Shown piece by piece: positions 19,931 through 29,300 of a stretch of 64,000 nucleotides of DNA. Position 1 is the stretch's first letter. Every line of letters starts with the position of its first letter. The notes below the pieces were generated by a model. It was not told the origin of the DNA and did not search any database. It saw only the letters and a list, made by a program, of their open reading frames with translations. A program made the translations under genes and the position numbers. This DNA is from Pseudomonas fluorescens (GTDB taxonomy: Bacteria; Pseudomonadota; Gammaproteobacteria; Pseudomonadales; Pseudomonadaceae): contig NZ_VCNJ01000047.1 of NCBI RefSeq assembly GCF_005938625.1, forward strand, positions 1-64,000, written 5' to 3'.

Positions 19931-19945
19931 TGACGAAATTGTAAT
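19931..19945. promoter_or_regulatory. candidate response-regulator site upstream of the porin
   Basis: TGACGAAATTGTAAT has the TGAC-A-N5-GTAAT appearance of CopR/CusR-type boxes. It lies about 135 bp upstream of the porin ATG. This is the only copy of this version in the window, and the assignment is tentative. Confidence 0.3.
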
Positions 19946-20079
19946 TCCCTCATCACCCTGGCGTTATCCGCAGCTTGCAACGATGTCACCCGGCGACCAT
20001 GCCGGCGGGCCCTGCCCCGTCGAACAATAAAACCCACGCCGACGCACGTTCCCGTTCTGCCGAACCCAAGGAGTGTTTG

Positions 20080-21405
20080 ATGGTTAACCCTACAAAAATA
20101 TCGATGGCCGCTTTAGCGATGGTGGTCGGCTCAGGGCCGTCCGTGGTGTTTGCAGAAGACAAACCCGAGGGCTTTGTCGAAGGCAGCAGCCTGACGGTGC
20201 TCAACCGCAACTTTTACTTCAATCGTGATCATCGCAACGGCCAGTCCAGCCCCACCGGCAACGGTTATTCCGAAGCCTGGGCGCATGCCGTGATCAGCAA
20301 GTTCGAATCCGGTTTCACTCAAGGCACCGTCGGCGTCGGTGTCGATGCTTTTGCGATGATTGGTCTGAAGCTCGACACCGGTGACGGCCGTAATGGCGGG
20401 CGCAGTTCATTTGATGTGTTGCCGGTCAACAGCGACGGCGAGGCGCGGGACGAATACACCAAGGCCGGTGGTGCCGCGAAAATTCGCGCGTTCGATACGG
20501 TGGTCAAGGTCGGTGATGTGTTCCCGGTCAACCCGGTGGTCGCGGCGGGTGACTCGCGCTTGTTGCCGGAAAGCTTTCGCGGCGTGACGGCGACCAACAC
20601 CAGCATCGACGGTTTGTCGGTGCAGGGCGGTCGATTGCACGCGATGAGCCAACCGGTATCCAGCGACATGCGCGAGAACTTCGCCACCTTCTACGCAGGC
20701 CCGGTCAATTCGCCGTGGATCGCGTATGGCGGCGGTGATTATGTGCTGAACAAGAATCTCAGTTTCAGCCTGTACTCCAGCCGTCTCAAGGATGCGTGGA
20801 ATCAGTATTACGCTGGCACCGCCTGGACGTATCCGCTGTCCGATGACCTCTCACTGTTCGGTGGGCTGAACTATTACAAAGCCGTCGATGAAGGCAAACA
20901 ACTGCTCGGCGAATTCGACAACAACATCTGGAGCGGCCGCGTTGGCGTCAAACTTGGAGCCCACTCCGTCGCCCTCTCCCACCAGCGCAACAACGGCAAT
21001 GACGACTTCGATTACCTGCGCCAGTCCGACTCGATCTTCCTCGACAACTCGATCCAGTACAGCGACTTCAACTCGCCGAAAGAACGTTCGTGGATGGCGC
21101 GTTATGACCTCGACATGAGCACTTACGGCGTACCGGGTCTGTCGTTCATGACCCGTTACGCGCGCGGCACCGACGCTGACTATTCCAACGCCAACGCGGT
21201 GTACATGCGCCGCGATGCCGAGGGTAATCCGCTGACCGATCAGAAGCGTTGGGAACGCGATGTGGAAGTCAAATACGTGGTGCAGAGCGGTTCGATGAAA
21301 GACCTCTCGCTGCGCTTGCGCCAAGCCACAACCCGCGCCACGGCGTTCGAGTCGGATCTGGATGAAGTGCGGGTGATTGTCGAGTATCCGTTGGCGATTC
21401 TTTGA
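20080..21405 (+). CDS. OprD-family outer-membrane porin
   Basis: This 441-residue precursor has a signal peptide ending at VVFA-EDKPEG (about residue 25). It has the OprD-family pattern: FVEGSSLTVLNRNFYFNRD, GYSEAWAHAVISKFESGFTQGTVGVGVDAFAMIGLKLDTG, FDVLPV, GDVFPVNPVVAAGDSRLLPESFRG, and a C-terminal beta-strand EVRVIVEYPLAIL. These are 18-stranded substrate-specific porins for amino acids, peptides or aromatic acids; the substrate here cannot be assigned. ATG 20080 follows AAGGAG and was preferred over an in-frame ATG at 19975 that would give no signal peptide. The gene is monocistronic, with a strong terminator just downstream. Confidence 0.93.
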   Translation: MVNPTKISMAALAMVVGSGPSVVFAEDKPEGFVEGSSLTVLNRNFYFNRDHRNGQSSPTGNGYSEAWAHAVISKFESGFTQGTVGVGVDAFAMIGLKLDTGDGRNGGRSSFDVLPVNSDGEARDEYTKAGGAAKIRAFDTVVKVGDVFPVNPVVAAGDSRLLPESFRGVTATNTSIDGLSVQGGRLHAMSQPVSSDMRENFATFYAGPVNSPWIAYGGGDYVLNKNLSFSLYSSRLKDAWNQYYAGTAWTYPLSDDLSLFGGLNYYKAVDEGKQLLGEFDNNIWSGRVGVKLGAHSVALSHQRNNGNDDFDYLRQSDSIFLDNSIQYSDFNSPKERSWMARYDLDMSTYGVPGLSFMTRYARGTDADYSNANAVYMRRDAEGNPLTDQKRWERDVEVKYVVQSGSMKDLSLRLRQATTRATAFESDLDEVRVIVEYPLAIL

Positions 21406-21470
21406 TTGCGCGGTTGATGCAAATTCACCTTTAGAAGCTCCTTGCTCCTTTGGTAAGAGGTGAATCTTTT

Positions 21471-21496
21471 GGCGTCCTTCGGGGCGCTTTTTTTTG
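21471..21496 (+). terminator. rho-independent terminator of the porin gene
   Basis: The stem GCGTCC/GGGCGC (one G-T pair) with a TTCG tetraloop is followed by eight T residues, 66 bp after the porin stop. Confidence 0.9.
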
Positions 21497-21540
21497 CTCT
21501 GCGTTTTGCCGTGGTTATGTTTTTCCAGGTTTAGGCCCGG

Positions 21541-21805
21541 CCCTCACCCTAGCCCTCTCCCAGAGGTAGAGGGGACTGACCGCGCTGCTTAGTGGAAATA
21601 CATCGACCTGAAAAACCGAGGCGTACTCTGGTTTTGAATGGCTCGAAAGCCTGCTCCCTTTCCCCCTGGAGGAGAGGGGACTGACCGAGTTGGTTGTCGA
21701 AGATACATCGACCCGAAAAACCGAGGCGTACTCTGATTTTGAATGGTTTGAAGATCTGCTCCCTTCCCCCTCGCCCCCTCGGGGGAGAGGGCTGGGGTGA
21801 GGGGG
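21541..21805. repeat. composite CCCTCACCC/GGGTGAGGG repeat, copy 1
   Basis: The left end is CCCTCACCCTAGCCCTCTCCC and the right end is GGGGGAGAGGGCTGGGGTGAGG, so the termini are inverted. The interior is doubled: a block with ACATCGACC-GAAAAACCGAGGCGTACTCTG occurs at about 21597 and again at about 21705. It fills the space between the porin terminator and the end of the DUF6124 gene. Confidence 0.85.
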
Positions 21806-21857
21806 CAGGATTTTGAGCTCAACGCAAAAACAACTGTTAAAAACTGGCCATTGATAA

Positions 21858-22238
21858 CTACGCGTTTGGATCTACGTTATCCAGTGCTTTGTTAACCGCC
21901 AGTTCGCCGAGCATGACGACCTGCGCGATACCGAGCAGGGTCTTGCGATGGGTGCCGCCCAGCATCGCTGCGAAGTCACCGAGCATCACCGTCGCCGAGG
22001 CGAGGGATTCGCTGGCGTTGGCCAGTAATGATTCGGTATCGGCTTTGGGATTGACGAGGAACATCTGGTTGGGGACGTAAGGCGCGGACATGATGGCGGC
22101 CGATGGTTTGAGGTAGAAGTCGAGCGCGCGATCGGCGGCTTCGTGGAGTTTTCGGGTGTCGACGGAAACGTAGGGGGATGTTGAGTTGGCGTCGGGGATG
22201 GCGTCTGTTTCGGGGGGATTCGGGGTTGGCTTTTTCAT
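21858..22238 (-). CDS. DUF6124-type small protein
   Basis: This 126-residue cytoplasmic-looking protein begins MKKPTPNPPETD, continues with TRKLHEAADRALDFYL and ends ...LAVNKALDNVDPNA. This is the Pseudomonas-restricted DUF6124 (related to DUF3077) pattern. The central part, ADTESLLANASESLASATVM, predicts amphipathic helices. There is no signal peptide, membrane segment or catalytic motif. Function is unknown. It is monocistronic on the minus strand and is preceded by a GC-rich leader of about 320 bp with strong hairpins and no convincing ORF. Such genes are usually multicopy in Pseudomonas genomes; that statement is from memory and not visible here. Confidence 0.8.
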   Translation of the reverse strand: MKKPTPNPPETDAIPDANSTSPYVSVDTRKLHEAADRALDFYLKPSAAIMSAPYVPNQMFLVNPKADTESLLANASESLASATVMLGDFAAMLGGTHRKTLLGIAQVVMLGELAVNKALDNVDPNA

Positions 22239-22564
22239 AATGTTTTACTCAGCTTGAAGGTGGAGCTGGCCCTTTCGGTTCCACGCGAAAGGGTGGCAGC
22301 TGTACGCAGGTTGGAACCCGGGCAACTGAGCAAACCCGACAGACTCGAAGTCTCCCGCGCACAGCCGCCATAACGGAGTGCACACATGAAAGTGCGCAAG
22401 CATACGTCATGAACAGTGCGTCTTGCTTCAGTTGAGCCGCGGGGTTCCAATCCCGATCGCTGAATTGGCAGCGACCCACACAGGCTAGAGAGCTGGCGTC
22501 CGACGGACAACCTGAAAACATTGTGGGAAGGTTCCGCGCTTCCCACAAAAACCTTAAACATCAC
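22239..22564 (-). other. structured leader or possible ncRNA upstream of the DUF6124 gene
   Basis: No credible coding frame is present: two overlapping open frames here have Cys/Arg-rich compositions unlike real proteins. On the minus strand there is a hairpin with GTGGGAAG/CTTCCCAC arms near 22530-22553. Close to the DUF6124 start is a perfect CCCTTTCG/CGAAAGGG hairpin (arms 22270-22277 and 22286-22293). The length and folding potential suggest a regulatory 5' leader. This is inference. Confidence 0.4.
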
Positions 22565-22604
22565 GAATTGAAATACGCATCGTGATATTGAACATCAACC
22601 CTGT

Positions 22605-22683
22605 AGGAGCTGCCGAAGGCTGCGATCTTTTGACTTTGATTTTCAAGATCAAGATCCAAAGATCGCAGCCTTCGGCAGCTCCT
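22605..22683. repeat. 26-bp perfect inverted repeat (REP-like hairpin)
   Basis: The arms at 22605-22630 and 22658-22683 are perfect reverse complements. They begin AGGAGCTGCCGAAGGCTGCG and end in AAAGATC-type sequence, with a 27-nt AT-rich loop. This matches the GTAGGAGCTGCCGAAGGCTGCG repeat class common between Pseudomonas genes. It may also stop transcription after the DUF2790 gene. Confidence 0.85.
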
Positions 22684-22712
22684 GCATGGGGCCGCGTTTC
22701 GCCGTAAAGGAT

Positions 22713-23045
22713 TCAGCTCCCGCCGTTTCGACACACGCCCATCACGTTGTACTTGATCGTGTTGAGCTGACCTGTGGAATCCTCATAAGTCATGGCCGTC
22801 GGCACCACATTGCACGCAGCCTGCGGCTTCACCACGCTCACCACTTTGACCACGTCCAGCTTCATTCCGTATTCGTAATCCTTCACCACCGGCGGCGCTT
22901 TGCCCTGGTTGGCGGCGTACTGTTCCATGGCTTTGGCATTGGCGCTGAGTGCGCGTTCGAAAGTGCGATCACCGCCACCTTCAGCCAGCACATTCACAGA
23001 CATCGCCATGACTGCTGTGAATGCAATCAACTTGAGTACTTTCAT
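22713..23045 (-). CDS. DUF2790-domain secreted protein
   Basis: This 110-residue precursor has a signal peptide MKVLKLIAFTAVMAMSVNVLA. The mature part starts EGGGDRTFERALSANAKAME and continues into DYEYGMKLDVVKVVSVV, ACNVVPTAMTYEDS and LNTIKYNVMGVC. The last part is the DUF2790 signature with its two Cys residues, likely disulfide-bonded in the periplasm. The start at 23045 follows AAGGAAAG; a longer in-frame extension to 23168 lacks a signal peptide at its N-terminus. It lies downstream of the PtrA-like gene, with a terminator-like hairpin between them. DUF2790 proteins are small, often metal- or stress-induced; the function is not known. Confidence 0.85.
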   Translation of the reverse strand: MKVLKLIAFTAVMAMSVNVLAEGGGDRTFERALSANAKAMEQYAANQGKAPPVVKDYEYGMKLDVVKVVSVVKPQAACNVVPTAMTYEDSTGQLNTIKYNVMGVCRNGGS

Positions 23046-23070
23046 ATCGCTTTCCTTCACATCCGGGCGT

Positions 23071-23107
23071 AAAAAAAAGCCCGACATCGATGCGCGATAA
23101 CGGGCTT
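23071..23107 (-). terminator. terminator or attenuator between the PtrA-like and DUF2790 genes
   Basis: Read on the minus strand, AAGCCCG and CGGGCTT form a stem around a 17-nt loop, followed by eight T residues. It lies 18 bp after the PtrA-like stop, so the DUF2790 gene may depend on read-through. Confidence 0.75.
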
Positions 23108-23124
23108 GTTCAAGTGCAGCAGGC

Positions 23125-23328
23125 TTACAGATCGCGGGTCTTGTCGTCTTTCTTGTCAGTGACGACAACCGGGTTGCCGGCGGCTTTTTCTTTGGCGACG
23201 AACAACTCCATGGAGCGGTCGTTGCTGCTCATCATCCGCTCGAAAGTACGGTCACCGCCGCCTTCGGCCAACGCCACGGAAGAGATCGCCAGAGCGACTG
23301 CGAAAGCACTGATTCGGGCAAGTTTCAT
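23125..23328 (-). CDS. PtrA-like small periplasmic protein
   Basis: This 67-residue precursor has signal peptide MKLARISAFAVALAISSVALA and mature sequence EGGGDRTFERMMSSNDRSME, then a charged Lys/Asp tail (TDKKDDKTRDL). The AEGG-DRTF-R-M pattern is that of the PtrA N-terminal domain. PtrA is known in P. aeruginosa as a copper-induced protein under CopRS, linked to copper tolerance and type III secretion. The promoter region has a 16-bp motif that also precedes czcC here, supporting metal control. The same mature N-terminus occurs in the next gene, so the pair probably arose by duplication or domain shuffling. Confidence 0.75.
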   Translation of the reverse strand: MKLARISAFAVALAISSVALAEGGGDRTFERMMSSNDRSMELFVAKEKAAGNPVVVTDKKDDKTRDL

Positions 23329-23400
23329 CGTTGATTCCTCGTTTAAGTAGCTGACGGGATCAAGGTAACAATCCGAACCTTTCGTGACGGTGGCGGGGAA

Positions 23401-23416
23401 ATTACATATCCGTTAT
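23401..23416. promoter_or_regulatory. CzcR/CopR-type box upstream of the PtrA-like gene
   Basis: ATTACATATCCGTTAT differs by one base from ATTACAAATCCGTTAT at 32098-32113 upstream of czcC. It lies 73 bp upstream of the PtrA-like start. Confidence 0.6.
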
Positions 23417-23565
23417 GTGCCGGGCACTCTTTCGAAGCCGGACACGAAACCAACTCTGGGAGCCAGCCTGCTGGCGGGGTGTTGCGTCTGCGGCTCACCG
23501 GCAGCGCCAGTGATGAACCGGATCTGGCCGCAGCCTCGATACAGCTTCGTGAAGCTGCCCCATTA

Positions 23566-26316
23566 TCAACCATAAAGGAGCTTGTGAAACTCTTGGCTAT
23601 CGGAAAATCGATGGCTGAGTTCAGTAGCGGCAGCCATGATACTGTCCGCATTTTCAGCGGCCATTTGCGTCCTTATTCTTGGGTTTTGATTGAATAGTGA
23701 AGCAGCAGTATCGTAGTCCAGTGAAAATGGATCCACTCCGGAATGCCTCGCCACCCCGATAATAAATTCTCTTCTGGCGTTCGGAAGTTGTGCATTGACA
23801 ATACGATCGTCTGGCACCTTCCCCTTCATGAAATTTTCCGAACCCGGCCGCTGCATTTTTCCAGGCAAGTAAAAATAATCCATGGCTTGAATCCCGGCAA
23901 TTCCATCTACTTCTTTCAAATGCGTAACCTCATGCCCAAGCGTATGAGTTAATCTATTCCTCTCGAACGAATTTACATTCAAAAATATCCTCCCATTCCT
24001 GTCATCTTTATATACCCAAGCAAACGCGATATCAGTGAAGACCCCCACAATCTTGTCCTGTCCGCTGGGCTCTTGGTACATTCTTGCCCATTCTTGACCT
24101 TTCTTAAAACTTTCCAAAACGCGGACTTTGACAGTTTCATACTCCGAGCCAAAGTAGCTCTCCAATATCTTCGCGTGATCTACCAAGTCCGAACTCATAG
24201 CAGCTTCCGCACTTGCATAAATATGTTCTACTTCTCTGAATGAATCGATAATAAGAGCTTGTTTATCTGGAGGAAATTCCGCCACCCCACGAGCAACAAT
24301 GATTCCTGAACCAATCTTTTCGAAAATATCATCTTTCCCTTGATATACCCGACCGTCCAGATCCGCTAATTTTATTGGATTATCAGAAACAAAAATAAAA
24401 ATATTCAACCCATTAACAGGACCCGCCGGATCAGCATTTATCCAGCGTTGCAACCACGATGCGTAATACCGATAACCATAATAATAAAGCCCCGTCGCAT
24501 CGCGCTCCTTACCCGAATAACGGATAGTTTTGTACTTCGCAACCAAAGCACTTTTACCCGCCCAGCACGCCGTACCACCAAACGGATAATAGTGCTCCTG
24601 ACTCAAAATCCCCGCGCCATCATCCAACTCCAGAACGCTGGAACCGAGATGATCACCCAGGCTGTAACGCAGTTGATCGCTTTCAGCGCCATCAGGCCAA
24701 TGCAGCATTCGCACCTGATTACGCCCGGCTTCGACACTGATCACATGCCTCTCTACACCATCCTTTTCGCGATGCACCTCAAGACCCGGCAGATAACGCA
24801 CTTCTGATTTCAGGGTTTGCCCGGATGTCTGGCTGAGGCGAGTTTTACGCAACCGATGGCCGGGTCGGTCGTAGACATAACCTTCGTCGTCATTCGGCTC
24901 GTCCTGGCGTCGCACCAACGTCACTCGTCTCAATTGATTGCGCACATCCCAACTCATGGCCTGTCCGCGCTGCAATTCCAACTGATTACCAGCGAGATCA
25001 AATCCTTCCGAAATCTGCGGTTCTCCCGGCAGGGAACCATCGTCGCGCTGGGCCAGACTTCGATTGCTGTTAGCAGAGGTAAACATCGAAAAACCCGGCG
25101 CACCGCTGTGATGCCGGGTGAGCAGATTGCCCGCCGCGTCGTAGGCGAATGTCTGGGTGTAGTTGCGCCGCTGATTCGGGTCCAGCGGTGTGGGCAGCAG
25201 ATCCGGTAATGCCGGGCCATGGCTCGGCTGGCTGACTTCCCAGTCTTTGGCCTCAACCAATTGATACAGGCTGTCATAGCGATAGCGGCTGACCGGGTCG
25301 ATGCGCTGCTGATTGAAGTAAGTCACGGCCTGGGTTTTGTCTTCAAGGCTGACGATATTGCCCACCGGGTCGTAGACGTAGTGCAAATCCTGCAAGGGTG
25401 TTTGTTCGCCGACGGCTGCGCTGAGCTTCAGCAGCCGACCATCCTCAGGGCTGTACTCTGCGTGGGTCGTGACATCATTACCGGCGGTCTCCTGTTCGAT
25501 CTGCTCGTGCGCGTTGTAACGGATAGCACCGACCAGACGTGTGGGTTGCTTACCTTCACTGGCAGGGAGAAGCCATGTCGCGGACAGTTTTCCCGCCACG
25601 TTGTATTGGCACGTTTGGGCATTGCCCATGGCATCGGTCTGCTCTTTCAATTCGCCCGTCGGAAAGAAAACGTAGCGGGTGACATAAGACTGCTCCTCCA
25701 GAAACACATCACGGTGTTCAGGGTCGCGGGGCCAGTCGGGCAGATCGAGGTCCGTCAGCATGCGCCGCGATTCGACCAGCTCGGCACCGGCCAGACCATA
25801 GTCGTGGATGAACCGGGTCCCCGCCGGGTCATCATGGCGGATCAGGCGACCGCACTGATTGTGCTGGGCGAAGGCATCACCTGCATCGGCATAGCTCAAT
25901 CGCTCAACCACACGAGGCAATTCGCCACGGGCCTGCTCCGTCACAACAATCGTGCGCAGCAGGTCGTCATAGTCGCGATGGCATTCGCTACCTCGGGCGT
26001 CCCAGGAACAACGCAATGAGCCGGCCTGATCCGGCAGACTCAACTGCCACCCGGCGTCGACGCTGTCCGTCAGCAATGCCTGCCCGCTCAATCCGTACGT
26101 GGTGGCCAGGTTCGGCTTCGGCGCCGTTCCCCACAATCGCGGATCCCACGCCGCTATCTGATGTCCCGCCGCATCGAATACTTGCCGGGTAATGCGCGGG
26201 TCGATGCCGGGCGAGTCCGGATGCCGGCAGTAGCCGACGCTGCGGATCATCAGCGAACGTGGATCAATGACCGACAGTGTCGGCGTGGCGGCGTCGTGGT
26301 GAACATTCATGGTCAC
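23566..26316 (-). CDS. tccC: orphan TcC/Rhs effector 3 with HExxH metalloprotease tip
   Basis: This 916-residue protein has the TcC shell (N-terminus TPTLSVIDPRSLMIRSVGYC, like effector 2: TPTLTVIDPRNLVIRSIGYC). The Rhs core is YSGKERDATGLYYYGYRYYA, QRWINADPAG, then D652-L-D-G-R. The 260-residue tip has LTHTLGHEVTHLKEVDG (H795-E-V-T-H799) and ENADSI (N889-A-D891), again an aspzincin-like zinc protease layout. It is different in sequence from the tip of effector 2. Tip-coding DNA (about 23566-24350) is markedly AT-rich. The gene stands alone, 64 bp downstream of czcA and in the same direction, with no TcA or TcB of its own, so it probably loads onto the Tc complex encoded at 1-20 kb. GTG 26316 follows AAAGGAC; ATG 26310 is an alternative. 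Confidence 0.85.
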   Translation of the reverse strand: MTMNVHHDAATPTLSVIDPRSLMIRSVGYCRHPDSPGIDPRITRQVFDAAGHQIAAWDPRLWGTAPKPNLATTYGLSGQALLTDSVDAGWQLSLPDQAGSLRCSWDARGSECHRDYDDLLRTIVVTEQARGELPRVVERLSYADAGDAFAQHNQCGRLIRHDDPAGTRFIHDYGLAGAELVESRRMLTDLDLPDWPRDPEHRDVFLEEQSYVTRYVFFPTGELKEQTDAMGNAQTCQYNVAGKLSATWLLPASEGKQPTRLVGAIRYNAHEQIEQETAGNDVTTHAEYSPEDGRLLKLSAAVGEQTPLQDLHYVYDPVGNIVSLEDKTQAVTYFNQQRIDPVSRYRYDSLYQLVEAKDWEVSQPSHGPALPDLLPTPLDPNQRRNYTQTFAYDAAGNLLTRHHSGAPGFSMFTSANSNRSLAQRDDGSLPGEPQISEGFDLAGNQLELQRGQAMSWDVRNQLRRVTLVRRQDEPNDDEGYVYDRPGHRLRKTRLSQTSGQTLKSEVRYLPGLEVHREKDGVERHVISVEAGRNQVRMLHWPDGAESDQLRYSLGDHLGSSVLELDDGAGILSQEHYYPFGGTACWAGKSALVAKYKTIRYSGKERDATGLYYYGYRYYASWLQRWINADPAGPVNGLNIFIFVSDNPIKLADLDGRVYQGKDDIFEKIGSGIIVARGVAEFPPDKQALIIDSFREVEHIYASAEAAMSSDLVDHAKILESYFGSEYETVKVRVLESFKKGQEWARMYQEPSGQDKIVGVFTDIAFAWVYKDDRNGRIFLNVNSFERNRLTHTLGHEVTHLKEVDGIAGIQAMDYFYLPGKMQRPGSENFMKGKVPDDRIVNAQLPNARREFIIGVARHSGVDPFSLDYDTAASLFNQNPRIRTQMAAENADSIMAAATELSHRFSDSQEFHKLLYG

Positions 26317-26380
26317 AAGCGTCCTTTCTCACCTTTGAGTGAAGAATGAGCGCTTTTGCGGTTTACCGATACTGTAAGAA

Positions 26381-29300
26381 CTAACAGGTGCCATCCCGCC
26401 GATGGGCGAGTTGGTAGAGCGCCGGCAAGATCAGCAGCGTGAGGATCGTGGAAGACAGAATCCCGCCGATCACCACGGTCGCCAGTGGCCGCTGCACCTC
26501 CGCGCCGGTGCCGGTCGCAAGCGCCATCGGAATAAACCCCAGCGACGCCACCAGCGCCGTCATCAGCACTGGCCGCAAACGCGTCAGCGCACCTTCGTGA
26601 ATGGCATCGGACAGCGACCGTCCCTCCTCGCGCAAATTACGAATAAACGCAATCATCACCAAGCCGTTCAACACCGCCACCCCGGACAACGCGATAAACC
26701 CGACACCAGCGGAAATCGACAACGGAATATCGCGCAACCACAGCGCCATGACCCCACCCGTCAAGGCAAACGGAATCCCGGTAAACACCAGCAAACCATC
26801 CTTCAGGTTGTTGAACATCATGAACAACAACCCGAACACCAGCAGCAGCGCCACCGGCACCACAATCTGCAAGCGCTTGGCCGCCGATTGCAGCTGCTCG
26901 AACTGGCCGCCCCAACTGGTCCAGTAACCGGCCGGGACTTGCACATCACGCTCGATCACTTCGCCTGCCTCGCTGACAAACGAACCGATATCGCGCCCAC
27001 GCACGTTGGCACTGACGATCACCAGACGCTTGCCGTTCTCGCGGCTGACCTGATTCGGCCCCAGCACCAGGTCGAGGCTGGCGACGTCTTGCAGCGCGAT
27101 GAAACCGATCTGATTGGCCGCTGCATTCAAAGGCGCCGGCACCGGAATCAGCAACGCCGACAAGCCGTCGATATCCTTGCGCATGGCATCGGACAGGCGC
27201 ACGACCATGTCGAAACGCCGATCGCCCTCATACAACGTCCCGGCCTGACGCCCGCCGACCGCAACGGCAATGGTGTCCTGCACGTCACCCACGTTGAGCC
27301 CATAACGCGCCGCTTTATCGCGATCAATGTTGATGGTCAGCACCGGCAACCCGGTGGTTTGCTCGACCTTCACTTCGGAGGCGCCGTTGACCTTTTGCAT
27401 GGCAGCAGCGATTTTCGCAGCCGTGGCATTGAGCACGTCCATGTCATCACCAAACACCTTCACTGCCACATCGCTACGCACCCCAGAGATCAATTCGTTG
27501 AAGCGCAACTGGATCGGCTGCGACAGTTCATAGTTGCTGCCCGGCAGCGTCGCGGCCGCAGCTTGCAGTTCCGCCATCAAGGTTTCGCGGGATTTGTCCG
27601 GGTCCGGCCACTGCTCTTTCGGCTTGAGCATCACATAGCTGTCGGAGATGTTCGGCGGCATCGGGTCGGAGGCGATCTCGGCGGTGCCGGTGCGAGCGAA
27701 AACACGTTCGACTTCCGGCACTTTGGCCAGAATCAACGTCTCCAGGCGCTGCTGCATATCCACCGATTGCGTCAGGCTGGTGCCCGGCACGCGCAGCGCT
27801 TGCAGGGCAAAATCCCCTTCACTGAGGCTCGGCACAAACTCGCTGCCCATACGACTGGTGAGCACACCGCTGAGCACGATCACGCCCAAAGCAGCGCTCA
27901 CCGCGACAGCACGATGACTCATCACCCAGGCCAGCGCCGGCGCATAAACACGACGCGCGCCACGCATCACCGCGCCCTCTTCTTCCTTGACCTTGCCGGT
28001 CACGAACAAAGCAATGGCCGCCGGTACAAAGGTCACCGACAACAGCATCGCGCCAAGCAACGCAATCACCACGGTGAACGCCATCGGGTGGAACATTTTC
28101 CCTTCGACGCCGCTCAGGGCGAAGATCGGCAGGTACACGACCATGATGATCAACTGGCCGAAAATCAGCGGTCGCCGCGCCTCTTTCGCCGCCGCAAAGA
28201 CTTCCTTGAAACGCTCGGCACGGGTCAACAATCGGCCGTGATGCTGCTGCGCGTGAGCCAAGCGGCGCAGGGTGTTTTCGACGATCACCACCGCGCCGTC
28301 GACGATGATGCCGAAATCGAGCGCACCGAGGCTCATCAGGTTGGCGCTGACCTTGTTGCTGAACATGCCGGTAAAGGTGAACAGCATCGACAGCGGAATT
28401 ACCATCGCGGTAATCAGCGCCGCGCGGATATTACCGAGGAACAGAAACAGAATCGCGATCACCAGAATCGCGCCTTCGATGAGGTTCTTTTTCACCGTGG
28501 CGATGGCTTTGTCGACCAGGTGCGTGCGGTCGTACACCGGCACGGCGACCACACCTTGCGGCAAGGATTTGTTGATCTGTTCAAGCTTGCTGGCGACCGC
28601 TTGCGAGACCGTGCGGCTGTTCTCGCCGATCAGCATGAACACGGTGCCGAGCACCACTTCCCGACCGTTTTCCGTGGCCGCGCCACTGCGCAGTTCGCGG
28701 CCGATTTCGACTGTTGCTACGTTCTTCACGCGGATCGGCGTGCCGTCGACATTGGCCATGACAATGTTGGCGATGTCCTCGGTACTCGCCACTTGCCCCG
28801 GCGCGCGGATCAGCAACTGCTCGCCGCTGCGCTCGATGTAACCGGCGCCGACGTTAGCGTTGTTGCGCTCCAGCGCGGTGACCAGATCGGTCAACGTCAG
28901 CTTGTACGCCGCCAGGCGTTTCGGGTCCGGCGCAATCTGATATTCCTTGGCGAAACCGCCGATGGTGTTGATCTCGGCGACACCCGGCACGTTGCGTAAT
29001 TGCGGCTTGATGATCCAGTCCTGAATCACCCGCAGATCAGCCGGCGTGTACGGCGTGCCGTCGTCCTTCAGCGCGCCCTCCTTCGCCTCGACTGTCCACA
29101 AAAAGATCTCGCCGAGACCGGTGGAAATCGGCCCCATGACCGCTTCCGCGCCTTCGGGCAATTGCTCCTTGGCGATCTGCAAACGTTCGTTGACCAATTG
29201 GCGAGCGAAGAACAGGTCGGTGCCGTCCTTGAAGATCACCGTCACTTGCGACAGGCCCGAGCGTGACAGTGAACGGGTCTGTTCCAGCGCCGGCAGACCG

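Noticed and set aside
22249..22564. Two small minus-strand open frames in the DUF6124 leader
   Set aside because: Cys/Arg-rich compositions, no ribosome binding site, overlapping frames. More likely structured non-coding leader.
26402..28999. Plus-strand open frame of about 865 codons opposite czcA
   Set aside because: His/Gln/Arg-rich antisense translation of a well-conserved RND pump gene.
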